Origin: Oceanimonas aquatica
GTDB lineage: Bacteria; Pseudomonadota; Gammaproteobacteria; Enterobacterales; Aeromonadaceae
DNA: 64,000 nucleotides
Reading direction: 5' to 3'
NCBI RefSeq assembly: GCF_030732065.1
Contig: NZ_JAVBHX010000011.1
Coordinates: 1-64,000 of the forward strand
Shown: positions 36,449-45,688 of the stretch, one piece after another
How positions within the stretch are numbered: the stretch's first letter is position 1
Layout: each line of letters starts with the position of its first letter
Translations under genes and position numbers: made by a program
Notes under the pieces: generated by a model
The model's database searches: none
The model's input: the letters and a program-made list of their open reading frames with translations, nothing else
What the model was told of the DNA's origin: nothing

Positions 36449-36985
36449 ATGGGAAACCTTCAATCACACCTCAAACGACTGCCCTGGCTCTGGCTGCTGG
36501 CTTCACTGCTGTTACTGCTGGCCGGTCAGCAGTGGCTGGCGCTGAACGATCTGGGCCAACGCTGGCAGTTGCTGCCTCATCGTTCCTCGGCCTCGGCGCT
36601 GGCGGATTTTGCCGAATTTCAGGCGTTGCGCGCGCTGACGGCGGAAGACAAGGATGCCCAGCAACTGCTGGTCGCCGAGCTCACCCACTCGCCGCTGGTG
36701 CTGTCGGCCCGCCTCTACGATGCCGGCGGCACCCTGCTGGCCGACACCGGTGAGCCCGGTGCCGAGCCGGCCCGGGCCTATGTGCGCCCCCTCCATGAGC
36801 AGGAGCGCATTGCCGGCTTTTTGCAGCTGGAGCTGGCGGAGTCGGCACTGACCGGCGAGCAGCGGCAGCTGTGGCAGCGGCTGTATCAGCAGCTGGGCTG
36901 GCTGCTGCCGCTGGCAGGCGCCGCCGGTGCCCTGCTGGCCTCGGCGCTGTTAAGGCTGCGCCGGCGCCCTGCCCCCGCCGATTAA
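36449..36985 (+). CDS. ytjB: YtjB/Smp family membrane protein
   Basis: A 178-residue membrane-anchored protein: a first hydrophobic segment (WLWLLASLLLLLAGQQ, residues 12-27), a periplasmic segment with ARLYDAGGTLLADTGE-like sequence, and a second span near the C-terminus (WLLPLAGAAGALLASALL). The family is called Smp (E. coli) or AhpA (Vibrio); it is implicated in membrane-related functions but the biochemistry is unclear. Divergent from serB, as in E. coli. Confidence 0.82.
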   Translation: MGNLQSHLKRLPWLWLLASLLLLLAGQQWLALNDLGQRWQLLPHRSSASALADFAEFQALRALTAEDKDAQQLLVAELTHSPLVLSARLYDAGGTLLADTGEPGAEPARAYVRPLHEQERIAGFLQLELAESALTGEQRQLWQRLYQQLGWLLPLAGAAGALLASALLRLRRRPAPAD

Positions 36986-36988
36986 GGC

Positions 36989-37702
36989 TCAGTCGCCCAG
37001 CAGCACCGACTCCAGCGCCACTTCCATCATTTGATCAAAGCCGGTCTGGCGCTCATCGGCGCTGAGCTGCTCGCCGCGCAGTATGTGATCCGATACCGTG
37101 CAAATGGTCAGGGCCCGGGCGCCGTATTCGGCGGCCACGCCATAGAGCCCGGCGGCTTCCATCTCCACCCCCACCACACCGTAGCGCTTCAGTAATTCAA
37201 ACAGCTCGCTTTGGGGGGTATAGAACAGATCCGCCGAAAACAGGTTGCCCACCTTCACCGGCACCTTGAGGTGTCTGGCCGCCGCCACCGCATGTTGCGT
37301 CAGTTCAAAGTCGGCGATGGCCGCCAGATCGTGGCCCATAAAGCGAGTACGGTTGACTCTGGATTCGGTGCTGGCCCCCAGGCCAATCACCAGATCCATC
37401 AGATTAACGTCATCGCGCACCGCGCCGCAGGATCCCACCCGGATCAGGTTTTTAACGTCAAACTCGGTGATCAGCTCCTTGGCGTAGATCGACACCGATG
37501 GTATGCCCATGCCGTGGCCCATTACCGACACCGGCCGGCCCTTGTAGCTGCCGGTAAAGCCCAGCATGTTGCGCACCGCGTTGACCTGGCGCACGTCGGA
37601 GAGAAAGGTGTCGGCGATGTATTTGGCCCGCAGCGGATCGCCGGGCATCAGTATGGTGTCGGCAAAATCGCCGCGTTCCGCCTTGATATGGGGAGTTGCC
37701 AT
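36989..37702 (-). CDS. deoD: Purine nucleoside phosphorylase DeoD
   Basis: DeoD splits purine (deoxy)nucleosides with phosphate. The 237-residue product begins [20 protein letters not shown], the usual DeoD start, with [14 protein letters not shown] and VEMEAAGLY. The last gene of a deoC-deoB-deoD order on the minus strand, 31 bases after deoB. The gene for thymidine phosphorylase (deoA) is missing from the cluster. Confidence 0.97.
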   Translation of the reverse strand: MATPHIKAERGDFADTILMPGDPLRAKYIADTFLSDVRQVNAVRNMLGFTGSYKGRPVSVMGHGMGIPSVSIYAKELITEFDVKNLIRVGSCGAVRDDVNLMDLVIGLGASTESRVNRTRFMGHDLAAIADFELTQHAVAAARHLKVPVKVGNLFSADLFYTPQSELFELLKRYGVVGVEMEAAGLYGVAAEYGARALTICTVSDHILRGEQLSADERQTGFDQMMEVALESVLLGD

Positions 37703-37732
37703 GCTTGTTCCTTCCCTTGGTAAAAGTGAGGC

Positions 37733-38950
37733 TCAGAGAAAAGAGCGGCCAAAGTCCATGGGACTGGTGCCGAAATAAGCTGCCAGGCTCTGGCCGATAT
37801 CGGCAAAGGTGCCCCGCCCGCCAAGTGTCCCCGGCGTCAGCCCGGCGCCGGTGCAGAGTACCGGAATATGCTCCCGGGTATGCTCGGTGCCTTTCCAGGT
37901 GGGATCGCAGCCATGATCCGCGGTGAGGATCAGCAGATCCTCGGGGGCCAGCAGGCTCAGCAGCTCGGGCAGGCGGCGATCAAAGGCTTCCAATGCGGCG
38001 GCATAACCGGCCACATTGCGCCGGTGGCCGTAGCTTGAGTCAAAGTCGACGAAATTGGTCATGATAAGGGTATTGTGGCCGGCGGCCTTCAGCTCGCTCA
38101 GGGTGGCATCGAACAAGGCGTCGTGGCCACTGGCCTTAAGCTGGCGGGTAATGCCGCAGTGGGCGTAGATGTCGGCAATCTTGCCGATGGACACCACCTC
38201 GCCATCCAACTCGTCTACCAGCTTTTGCAGCACGGTGGGGGCCGGCGGTTCAATGCTGTAGTCCCGGCGGTTGCCGGTGCGCACAAAGTCGGCGGCGGTG
38301 TCACCCACAAAGGGACGGGCAATGACCCGGCCGATGTTGTAGGGCATCAGCAGTTCCCGGGCGGTTTCACACAGGGCATACAGCCGCTCCAGGCCAAAGT
38401 GCTGCTCGTGGCAGGCGATCTGGAATACCGAGTCCGCCGAGGTGTAGCAAATCGGCTTGCCGGTACGTTCATGCTCCTCGCCCAGCTCTTCAAGTATGGT
38501 GGTGCCCGAGGCGTGGCAGTTGCCGAGAATACCCGGCAGGCCGGACCGCTCAACCAGCTCGTCGACAAGTTCCTGCGGAAAGCTGTTTTCGGTATCAGCA
38601 AAATACCCCCAGTCAAACAGTACCGGCACACCGGCGATTTCCCAGTGGCCCGAGGGCGTGTCCTTGCCCGACGACAGCTCCCGGGCGTAGCCGTAGCTGC
38701 CGGCCACGTCCGCCGGCAGAGTCACTCCCTCAGCCACGGTGCCGGTGCTCTCGGCATGGGCGTGAAACAGCCCCAGCCGGGCCAGGTTGGGCAGTTGCAG
38801 CGGCCCCTCGCGGCCGCTGTTGGCCTCGCCTCGTGCACAGGCGGCGGCAATATGCCCCAGGGTGTCGGCACCGGCGTCGCCGAAACGCTCGGCGTCGGGG
38901 GCGGCACCAATGCCAAAGGAATCGAGAACCAGTACGATGGCGCGTTTCAT
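37733..38950 (-). CDS. deoB: Phosphopentomutase DeoB
   Basis: DeoB interconverts (deoxy)ribose-1- and -5-phosphate. A 405-residue alkaline-phosphatase-fold enzyme with N-terminal [20 protein letters not shown] (metal-binding Asp), SGHWEI-like ([11 protein letters not shown]) and the C-terminal metal segments ([22 protein letters not shown]). It connects DeoD to DeoC, which uses deoxyribose-5-phosphate. Lies 36 bases after deoC. Confidence 0.97.
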   Translation of the reverse strand: MKRAIVLVLDSFGIGAAPDAERFGDAGADTLGHIAAACARGEANSGREGPLQLPNLARLGLFHAHAESTGTVAEGVTLPADVAGSYGYARELSSGKDTPSGHWEIAGVPVLFDWGYFADTENSFPQELVDELVERSGLPGILGNCHASGTTILEELGEEHERTGKPICYTSADSVFQIACHEQHFGLERLYALCETARELLMPYNIGRVIARPFVGDTAADFVRTGNRRDYSIEPPAPTVLQKLVDELDGEVVSIGKIADIYAHCGITRQLKASGHDALFDATLSELKAAGHNTLIMTNFVDFDSSYGHRRNVAGYAAALEAFDRRLPELLSLLAPEDLLILTADHGCDPTWKGTEHTREHIPVLCTGAGLTPGTLGGRGTFADIGQSLAAYFGTSPMDFGRSFL

Positions 38951-38985
38951 GATGAGTTTCCTCAGGCCCTGAAGCCAAATGAACG

Positions 38986-39759
38986 TCAGTAAGCGGACCG
39001 GCCGCCGTCATGGGGAGTTAACTGCAGGGTATGCAGCAGATCGCTCAGCAGCCCGGAAGCGCCGAGGCGAACATGGGCCGGCGTGATCCAGTCCGGGCCC
39101 ATGATGTCGACGGCCAGCCTCAGGTAGTCCGCCGCCTGGGCCAAAGTACGCACACCGCCGGCGGCCTTGAAGCCCACCGGCCGGTCGGCATGGCGAATCA
39201 CCTCCAGCATGATTCTGGCTGCCTTAAGCGTGGCATTGACCGCCACCTTGCCGGTGGAGGTCTTGATAAAGTCGGCACCGCCCTCGATGGCCAGCTCGCT
39301 GGCCCGTTTTATCAGCGCCGGTGTGCCCAGCTCGCCGCTTTCGATGATCACCTTGAGAATACGCTCGCCACAGGCCGCCTTGCAGGCCCGCACCAGTTCA
39401 AGGCCGGTGTGCTCGTCACCGGCCATCAGCGCCCGCCAGGGAAACACCAGATCCACCTCGTCGGCCCCGGCGGCGATGGCGGCGCGCGTTTCCCGTTCGG
39501 CCTGCTCGATGTCGCTGCCGCCGGCGGGAAAGTTGGTGACCGTGGCCACGCGCACCCGCTCCGCCACCCCCAGCTCGGCGAGGGTTTGCCTGGCCAGCGG
39601 CACAAATGCTGAGTAGACACACACCGCCGCCGGGGTGCCGGCCGGTGTCACCGCCCGATGGCACAGGGCGAGGATGTCGGCCTGGGTGTCATTCTCGTTA
39701 AGACTGGTCAGATCCATCAGGCTCAGGGCCTGCTGAGCAAGCTGTTGCGATGCCGTCAT
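38986..39759 (-). CDS. deoC: Deoxyribose-phosphate aldolase DeoC
   Basis: DeoC cleaves 2-deoxyribose-5-phosphate into acetaldehyde and glyceraldehyde-3-phosphate. The 257-residue protein has catalytic lysine segments: KVIIESGEL and [10 protein letters not shown] (Schiff-base Lys), then [10 protein letters not shown]. The ATG at 39759 gives [20 protein letters not shown], matching the family. First gene of the deo group; a YjjV-like gene lies 43 bases upstream. Confidence 0.96.
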   Translation of the reverse strand: MTASQQLAQQALSLMDLTSLNENDTQADILALCHRAVTPAGTPAAVCVYSAFVPLARQTLAELGVAERVRVATVTNFPAGGSDIEQAERETRAAIAAGADEVDLVFPWRALMAGDEHTGLELVRACKAACGERILKVIIESGELGTPALIKRASELAIEGGADFIKTSTGKVAVNATLKAARIMLEVIRHADRPVGFKAAGGVRTLAQAADYLRLAVDIMGPDWITPAHVRLGASGLLSDLLHTLQLTPHDGGRSAY

Positions 39760-39802
39760 GCAATGATCTCCTTGTGGCTTGCTCCAGTGTACGGAAAACC
39801 TC

Positions 39803-40567
39803 CTACCAGGCAAACAGCCGGCCGGCGTTGCTTTCCAGCGCTGTCGCCAGCCGCTCCACTGGCTCGGTACGAATGCCGGCCAGCGCCTGCAGTATCAAAG
39901 GCAGTCGCTCGGGGTGGTTGGGCTGGCCCTGAAAACCGCACAAGGGCATGTCGGGAGCATCGGTTTCCAGTACCAGAGACTCAAGGGGCATGGCGGCGAT
40001 GGTGTTGCGGGTCTTTTGGGCCCGCTCATAGGTGATGGTGCCGCCCACGCCCAGATGAATGCCCAGCTTCCAGAACGCCTCGGCCTGTTGCAGCGAGCCG
40101 GCAAAGCCGTGTACCACGCCCCCCACCGGAGTAAAGCGGCGCAGCCACTTCAGCAGCAGGTCGTGGGCCTTGTGGCTGTGCATGATCACCGGCAGTCCGC
40201 GTTCACAGGCCAGTTTAAGCTGAAACACAAAGGCGTCTTCCTGCTCGGTCATGGCCAGCTTGCAGGCCACATCCAGCCCGGTTTCGCCGATGGCCACGCA
40301 GGCCGGACCAGCCTGGTCCAGCGCCGCAACCAGCCGCTCCTGCCACTGAGCCGACGCACTTTCAACCCACCAGGGGTGCAGCCCCAGCGCATAACGGGTA
40401 CCGGAAAGCTGCCGGCACAGCGCGGGCAGCCCAGGCCACTGAGCTTCTTCCACCCCCGGGATCACCAGCCGGTGCACCCCCGCCGCCTGGGCCCGGCGCC
40501 AGTGCGCCGGCCGGTCGTCGGCAAAGGCGTCGAAGTCGAAATGGCAGTGGGTGTCGGTCAGCAGCAT
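39803..40567 (-). CDS. yjjV: TatD family metal-dependent hydrolase YjjV
   Basis: A 254-residue TIM-barrel hydrolase. Metal ligands: the N-terminal HxH in DTHCHFDF, a Glu in GETGLDV, His in IMHSHKAHD and HGFAGS, and Asp in ETDAPDMP. E. coli YjjV is a paralogue of the TatD nuclease encoded close to deoC, as here. The ATG at 40567 follows an in-frame TTG; the exact start is uncertain by two codons. Its biological substrate is not known. Confidence 0.9.
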   Translation of the reverse strand: MLLTDTHCHFDFDAFADDRPAHWRRAQAAGVHRLVIPGVEEAQWPGLPALCRQLSGTRYALGLHPWWVESASAQWQERLVAALDQAGPACVAIGETGLDVACKLAMTEQEDAFVFQLKLACERGLPVIMHSHKAHDLLLKWLRRFTPVGGVVHGFAGSLQQAEAFWKLGIHLGVGGTITYERAQKTRNTIAAMPLESLVLETDAPDMPLCGFQGQPNHPERLPLILQALAGIRTEPVERLATALESNAGRLFAW

Positions 40568-40621
40568 GGGCAATCCGGGCAGATGGCGGTGAACTGATGT
40601 CAGAGTATCAGAACGGCGGGC

Positions 40622-40651
40622 AAAAAAATGCCGGCCCCGAGGCCGGCATTC
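40622..40651 (-). terminator. prfC terminator
   Basis: AATGCCGGCC and GGCCGGCATT pair around CCGA, with seven T residues following on the minus strand. Confidence 0.93.
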
Positions 40652-40664
40652 TGACCCGGAAGCC

Positions 40665-42254
40665 TTAGTGCTCCCGGGTCTTGCTGAACTGAATGTCCGG
40701 ATAGCGCTCCTGGGTCAGGTTCAGGTTGACCATGGTGGGGGCGATATAGGTCAGGTTGTCGCCGCCGTCCAGCGCCAGGTTGGCGGATACCTTGCGCTGA
40801 AACTCGTCCAGCTTTTTGGCGTCACTGCCATACACCCAGCGCGCGGTGGACACGTTGACCGACTCGTACAGGGCATCCACGTTGTATTCCGCCTTGAGGC
40901 GGGCGACCACCACGTCAAACTGCAGCACACCCACGGCGCCCACGATCAGATCGTTGTTGTCGAGCGGGCGGAACACCTGCACCGCGCCTTCTTCCGACAG
41001 CTGTACCAGGCCCTTGAGCAACTGCTTCTGCTTGAGCGGATCCCGCAGGCGAATGCGGCGGAACAGCTCGGGCGCGAAGTTGGGAATGCCCGAGAACTTG
41101 AGCTCTTCCCCCTGGGTAAAGGTGTCACCAATCTGAATGGTACCGTGGTTGTGCAGGCCGATAATGTCGCCGGCATAGGCTTCTTCCGCCCGCTCCCGGT
41201 CGCCGGCCATAAAGGTCACCGCATCGGAAATGCTCACCGTCTTGCCGATGCGCACGTGCTTCATCTTCATGCCCTGGGTGTACTTGCCCGAGACGATGCG
41301 CATAAAGGCGATACGGTCCCGGTGACGGGGATCCATGTTGGCCTGAATCTTAAAGACGAAACCGGAGAACTTGTCATCATCGGCGGTCACTTCCCGCTCG
41401 TGGGTCTGACGCGGCTGGGGTTCCGGCGCCCACTCGGTCAGGCCGTCGAGCATGTGGTCCACGCCGAAGTTGCCGAGGGCGGTACCGAAAAACACCGGGC
41501 TCAGATCGCCGGACAGGAACAGCTCCTGGTCAAAATCGTTGGAGGCCCCCATCACCAGCTCCAGCTCTTCCCGCAACTGGTCGGCCAGGCCGTCGCCCAC
41601 GGCTTCATCCAGCTCGGGATTGTCCAGCCCCTTGATAATGCGCACATCCTGAATGGTGTGGCCCTGGCCGGACTGATACAGAATGGTTTCATCCCGGTGC
41701 AGGTGGTAAACCCCCTTGAACAGCTTGCCGCTGCCAATGGGCCAGGTCACCGGCGCGCACATGATATTAAGCTCGGTTTCAACCTCGTCGAGCAGCTCCA
41801 TGGGGTCGCGAATATCCCGGTCGAGCTTGTTCATAAAGGTGACGATGGGGGTGTCACGCAGCCGGGTAACTTCCATCAGTTTGCGGGTCCGGTCTTCCAC
41901 GCCCTTGGCGGCGTCGATCACCATCAGGCAGGAGTCCACCGCGGTCAGGGTACGGTAGGTATCTTCCGAGAAGTCTTCGTGGCCCGGGGTGTCGAGCAGG
42001 TTCACCAGGCGGTCGTTGTAGGGAAACTGCATCACCGAGGTGGTGACCGAGATGCCCCGCTCCTTTTCCATTTCCATCCAGTCCGACTTGGCGTGCTGGC
42101 CCGAGCCCCGGCCCTTGACGGTACCGGCGCTCTGAATGGCCTGACCGTGCAGCAGCACCTTTTCGGTGATGGTGGTCTTACCGGCGTCCGGGTGAGAGAT
42201 AATGGCAAAGGTACGGCGCTTGGCAATTTCCTGCGCGATGGTGCTGTTTGACAT
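40665..42254 (-). CDS. prfC: Peptide chain release factor 3
   Basis: RF3 is a GTPase that recycles RF1/RF2 after termination. The 529-residue length equals E. coli RF3. G-domain motifs: HPDAGKTT (G1), RGISVTTS (G2), DTPGHEDF (G3) and NKLDRD (G4). The ATG at 42254 gives [18 protein letters not shown]; the open frame to 42278 is rejected. It has its own terminator downstream. Confidence 0.97.
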   Translation of the reverse strand: MSNSTIAQEIAKRRTFAIISHPDAGKTTITEKVLLHGQAIQSAGTVKGRGSGQHAKSDWMEMEKERGISVTTSVMQFPYNDRLVNLLDTPGHEDFSEDTYRTLTAVDSCLMVIDAAKGVEDRTRKLMEVTRLRDTPIVTFMNKLDRDIRDPMELLDEVETELNIMCAPVTWPIGSGKLFKGVYHLHRDETILYQSGQGHTIQDVRIIKGLDNPELDEAVGDGLADQLREELELVMGASNDFDQELFLSGDLSPVFFGTALGNFGVDHMLDGLTEWAPEPQPRQTHEREVTADDDKFSGFVFKIQANMDPRHRDRIAFMRIVSGKYTQGMKMKHVRIGKTVSISDAVTFMAGDRERAEEAYAGDIIGLHNHGTIQIGDTFTQGEELKFSGIPNFAPELFRRIRLRDPLKQKQLLKGLVQLSEEGAVQVFRPLDNNDLIVGAVGVLQFDVVVARLKAEYNVDALYESVNVSTARWVYGSDAKKLDEFQRKVSANLALDGGDNLTYIAPTMVNLNLTQERYPDIQFSKTREH

Positions 42255-42455
42255 GGGTGCTATCTTCTGGGTTGACACGGACCTTGGCTGCCGGCGGTGA
42301 GCCTGAAAACATGAAATCCGCTGGGTTTAACTGAACTGGCGGCTATTTTCGCCTATTCGGCGGCGCTTAACAATCAATCTGATGCCCACGCCAGCTTTCC
42401 CCCCGCTGCCGGCGTCGCTAAAATTGGTCGTTTTCAGCCAGGATTTTGCCCTCTC

Positions 42456-43016
42456 ATGTCCCGCGCCACCTGCCCCCGCTGCCAGCTGCCCGTGCGTACC
42501 TGCCTGTGCGCCGATACCTATCCCCAGCCCTGTCCGCTGCCGGTGGTGGTGCTGCAACACCCGCTGGAAGCCAGACACGCCAAAAGCACGGTGCCGCTGC
42601 TGCAACGGGCTCTGCCCGGGCTGGAACGGAGAGTAGCCGAGCACATGGCACCGCTGCCGCCCCCGGCCACCGGCCGCTGGTGGCTGCTCTACCCCAGTGA
42701 CGAGGCGGTGGATATCGACACCACCGCGCCCGCCGGCCTCGACATTGGCGGCCTGGTGGTGCTCGATGGCACCTGGCGCAAGACCCGGCTGTTGCGTCAT
42801 CTCAGCCCCTGGCTCAACGACCTGCCCGCCCTCACCTTCAGCCGTGCCCCGGCGGGGCGCTATGCCATGCGCAAGGGGCCCGGCGGCCAGGCGCTGTCGA
42901 CTCTGGAAAGCCTGGCCCATGTGCTGGACCGGCTCAGCCCCGCCTTTGACCCGGCGCCGCTGCATCATCTGCTGGCCTGCCGGGTGGCTCAGTTCTCCCC
43001 TGACGGTTACAGTTGA
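42456..43016 (+). CDS. DTW domain protein, tRNA-uridine aminocarboxypropyltransferase (TapT-like)
   Basis: A 186-residue DTW-domain protein. The family motif DxTW appears as VLDGTWRKTRLL; the N-terminal CPRCQLPVRTCLC cysteine cluster is also typical. E. coli TapT (YfiP) makes acp3U at position 47 of tRNA. The central HPLEARHAKST is conserved. A monocistronic gene divergent from prfC. Which of the DTW paralogues (TapT or TuaA) it corresponds to is not certain. Confidence 0.82.
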   Translation: MSRATCPRCQLPVRTCLCADTYPQPCPLPVVVLQHPLEARHAKSTVPLLQRALPGLERRVAEHMAPLPPPATGRWWLLYPSDEAVDIDTTAPAGLDIGGLVVLDGTWRKTRLLRHLSPWLNDLPALTFSRAPAGRYAMRKGPGGQALSTLESLAHVLDRLSPAFDPAPLHHLLACRVAQFSPDGYS

Positions 43017-43452
43017 ACATGACATTCAGATTCATGTGTATACAAGATACTCCATCATCGTCCGCAACTTTGCGTGCGACCAAGGTTGCAGCCGCAACCA
43101 TATGAGCTATGATATTGCCCGCTTTGAGTTCGCTCGATAAGCCGTTCGGCACTCGCCGGCAACGATAAACTCCAACCTCTTGATTAACAGTCATTTTATT
43201 CGCTTAAACGGCGCCAAAACCGGCAAAGTGGTTGCAAATGCAAGAAAAATAACTGTTAATGAATGTTGACAAAGTTCATGTTTTTGAAAAAAATCACCTC
43301 ACAAATTGTCAACAGTCTAATTTTTGAACTGTATACAGTTTGGAAGCACACGACAGCGCATGTGGTCTCAGCTCCCGCCCTTGGCAGGGCATCTGTTTCG
43401 ATGCGCTTGGGTCTCAATCAATACAAAATGAAACAGAGAAGGTAAGACCATC
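43017..43452. promoter_or_regulatory. AT-rich regulatory region upstream of puuD (436 bases)
   Basis: Lower GC than its surroundings and full of dyads. ATTAACAGT (43183-43191) pairs with ACTGTTAAT (43252-43260). TGTTGACAA (43264-43272) pairs with TTGTCAACA (43306-43314). AACTGTATACAGTT (43327-43340) is a perfect 14-base palindrome, and TGTATACA recurs at 43037-43044. GntR-family repressors often bind TGTATACA-like palindromes, so one of these may be the operator of puuD. No gene is supported here. Confidence 0.6.
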
Positions 43453-44712
43453 ATGGAAGCGTATCTGCTGGATTTTGGTAACCTGCTGCTCCGTTGGCTG
43501 CACGTCATTGCCGCCATCGCCTGGGTAGGGGAATCCATTTATTTCGTAATGCTCGACAACGGCCTGCGTCCGCCCAAGTCTGAAGAGTGCAAGAAGAAAG
43601 GCGTGTTCGGTGAAATGTGGGCCGTGCACGGCGGTGGTTTCTACCACAACCAGAAGTATGCAACCAGCCCCGAGCAGCTGCCCGAAGACCTGCACTGGTC
43701 TTTCTGGAAGTCTTACACCACCTGGCTGTCCGGTTTCGGTCTGTTCACCCTGCTGTACCTGACCAAGCCCAGCTTCTACCTGGTTAACCCCGGTTCTCCC
43801 TGGGAGTGGGCCGCCAACATGACCGGCTGGCAGGCCAACATCGCCGCCCTGGCATTCCTGCTGCTGGGCTGGATCGTGTATAACGAGCTGTGCAAGCGCA
43901 TCAGCCCCAACATGGAAAACGACGGCATTCTGTCTGTGGCCGTTGCCGTGATGATGGTGGTTGTGGCTTACCTGAGCACCCACATCTTTGCCGGCCGTGC
44001 TGCCTTCCTGCTGACCGGTGCCGTGATGGCCACCGCCATGTCTGCCAACGTATTCTTCTGGATTATTCCCGGCCAGCGCCGCATGGTTGCCGCGATGAAA
44101 GCCGGTGAAACCCCGAACCCCATCGACGGCAAGCGCGGCAAGCAGCGTTCCGTACACAACACCTACTTCACCCTGCCGGTAGTGCTGCTGATGCTGAGCA
44201 ACCACTACTCCTTCACCTACAGCCACGAACTGTCCTGGGTGATCATGACCCTGTTCATCTTCGCAGGTGCCCTGATCCGTCAGTACTTCGTACTGATGCA
44301 CGCCGGTCACATCCGTCCGGGTTACCCGATTGCCGGTGTGGCCCTGATCCTGGTGGCCATCTGGGTGGGTGCGCCCAAGCCTGTAGCAGCTCCGGCTGCG
44401 ACTGCGCCGGCTGCTTCCCAGTCCGAGACCGCTGCTGCCGGTGAAGCCGCTGCGCCTGCCGCTGCTACCGTGACCACCGCTCAGGTGCTGAACGTAATGG
44501 AAGCCCGCTGTGTGCAGTGTCACGCCGCCAACCCCACTCAGCCCGGCTTTGCCGCCGCGCCTCTGGGTGTGATGCTGGACTCCGAAGAGCACCTGCTGCT
44601 GCAGGTGGATCGGGTGAAGCAGGTTGTTGCCAACAAGTACATGCCGCTGGGTAACATCACCGGCATGACCGACGAAGAGCGCGCCCTGGTGGCCGCCTGG
44701 AACGGTCAGTAA
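43453..44712 (+). CDS. puuD: Urate hydroxylase PuuD with C-terminal cytochrome c domain
   Basis: PuuD is an integral membrane enzyme oxidising urate to 5-hydroxyisourate and passing electrons to a fused cytochrome c. The 419-residue protein has a multi-span N-terminal domain (PF06181-like; LLRWLHVIAAIAWVGESIYF and SANVFFWIIPGQRRMV are family sequences) to about residue 305, an Ala/Pro/Glu linker (about 306-335) and a heme-c site C353-V-Q-C-H357 with a later Met in KYMPLGN as probable axial ligand. Codons favour CTG, CGT, GGT and AAC, as in strongly expressed genes. No other purine gene is adjacent, but hiuH is about 7 kb away. Confidence 0.9.
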   Translation: MEAYLLDFGNLLLRWLHVIAAIAWVGESIYFVMLDNGLRPPKSEECKKKGVFGEMWAVHGGGFYHNQKYATSPEQLPEDLHWSFWKSYTTWLSGFGLFTLLYLTKPSFYLVNPGSPWEWAANMTGWQANIAALAFLLLGWIVYNELCKRISPNMENDGILSVAVAVMMVVVAYLSTHIFAGRAAFLLTGAVMATAMSANVFFWIIPGQRRMVAAMKAGETPNPIDGKRGKQRSVHNTYFTLPVVLLMLSNHYSFTYSHELSWVIMTLFIFAGALIRQYFVLMHAGHIRPGYPIAGVALILVAIWVGAPKPVAAPAATAPAASQSETAAAGEAAAPAAATVTTAQVLNVMEARCVQCHAANPTQPGFAAAPLGVMLDSEEHLLLQVDRVKQVVANKYMPLGNITGMTDEERALVAAWNGQ

Positions 44713-44733
44713 GCAACACAGCCCACGCTGTTG

Positions 44734-44761
44734 AAAGAGCCCGCCTTGTGCGGGCTTTTTT
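44734..44761 (+). terminator. puuD terminator
   Basis: AGCCCGC and GCGGGCT form a 7-bp stem around CTTGT, followed by TTTTTT. Twenty-five bases after the puuD stop. Confidence 0.93.
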
Positions 44762-44929
44762 GTGCCTGCCGCTCCAGCCATGGCCTCCCTACTCGCTTTG
44801 CACCGCAAAACAGGTATTAAAAATACCTTTAATTAAAAAGTATAAGACTCATTGTGCAGCGCAAAAAATAAGCTATCCTCTGTTCATGTATCAGCCTTCA
44901 ATGAAACCTCTTTTTAAAAGGACTCCATC

Positions 44930-45682
44930 ATGACCGGTACGTCTCGGGATATGCATAACAACATCTGTGTGGTCACCGGCGCCGCTCGCGGGCTGGGCCG
45001 TTGCATCAGCGAAACCCTGGCTCAGGCCGGGGCAGCCCGGGTGTATGCCTGCGACATCGACATGGCACCGGCCGATGCCTGGCTGAGCGAATATGACAAT
45101 GTTACCGCCGTGCCCCTGGACGTGTGCGACAGCGAAGCGCTGAGCCGGCTCAGCGCCCGCATTCTGGCCGAACATGGCCGCCTTGACGTTCTGGTGAACA
45201 ACGCCGGCATCACTCGCGACGCCCTGCTCGACAAGATGACCGAAGCCGACTGGGATCAAGTGCTGAATGTGAACCTTAAAGGGGTATTCCTGATGACCCA
45301 GGCCATGCTGCCGCTGATGAAGCTGAACCAAAGCGGCAGCATCGTCAGCATCTCCTCCATCGTGGGTACCGACGGCAACATCGGCCAGAGCAACTACGGC
45401 GCCAGCAAAGGCGGCGTGATCAGCATGACCAAAGGCTGGGCCAAGGAGCTGGCCCGGGGCGGCGCCCAGATCCGGGCAAACTGCATCGCGCCCGGCTTTA
45501 TCAATACCGAAATGACCCAGGCGGTGCCGGAACGTGTACTGGAAAAAATGATCGCCCGCATTCCCCTCGGTCACCTCGGCGACCCCGCCGATATTGCCGA
45601 AGGGGTGCTGTTTCTGGCCAGCCAGCGCGCCCGCTACATTACCGGGCAGGTGCTGAAAATCGATGGCGGGCTGGTGCTTTAA
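44930..45682 (+). CDS. SDR family oxidoreductase, FabG-like
   Basis: A 250-residue short-chain dehydrogenase/reductase. The cofactor motif is VTGAARGLGRCI (TGxxxGxG), with NNAG (VNNAGITRD) and catalytic Ser-Tyr-Lys in SISSIVG and YGASKGG. Closest by eye to 3-oxoacyl-ACP or acetoacetyl-CoA reductases (FabG/PhaB). AAGGAC precedes the ATG. It is isolated on the plus strand and its stop lies in a palindrome shared with the convergent permease gene. Not in a fatty-acid cluster, so the substrate is uncertain. Confidence 0.82.
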   Translation: MTGTSRDMHNNICVVTGAARGLGRCISETLAQAGAARVYACDIDMAPADAWLSEYDNVTAVPLDVCDSEALSRLSARILAEHGRLDVLVNNAGITRDALLDKMTEADWDQVLNVNLKGVFLMTQAMLPLMKLNQSGSIVSISSIVGTDGNIGQSNYGASKGGVISMTKGWAKELARGGAQIRANCIAPGFINTEMTQAVPERVLEKMIARIPLGHLGDPADIAEGVLFLASQRARYITGQVLKIDGGLVL

Positions 45683-45688
45683 AGCACC
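45673..45688. other. 16-base palindrome containing overlapping stop codons of convergent genes
   Basis: GGTGCTTTAAAGCACC is a perfect palindrome. The TAA at 45680-45682 ends the SDR gene, and TAA on the minus strand (45681-45679) ends the permease gene. Confidence 0.9.

Noticed and set aside
40668-42251. 527-codon plus-strand frame
   Set aside because: Antisense shadow of prfC, which is unmistakable on the minus strand.
43037-43044. TGTATACA near puuD considered as another HutC operator
   Set aside because: It lacks the extra central TA of the hut sites and is far from any hut gene; a different GntR-type factor is more likely.
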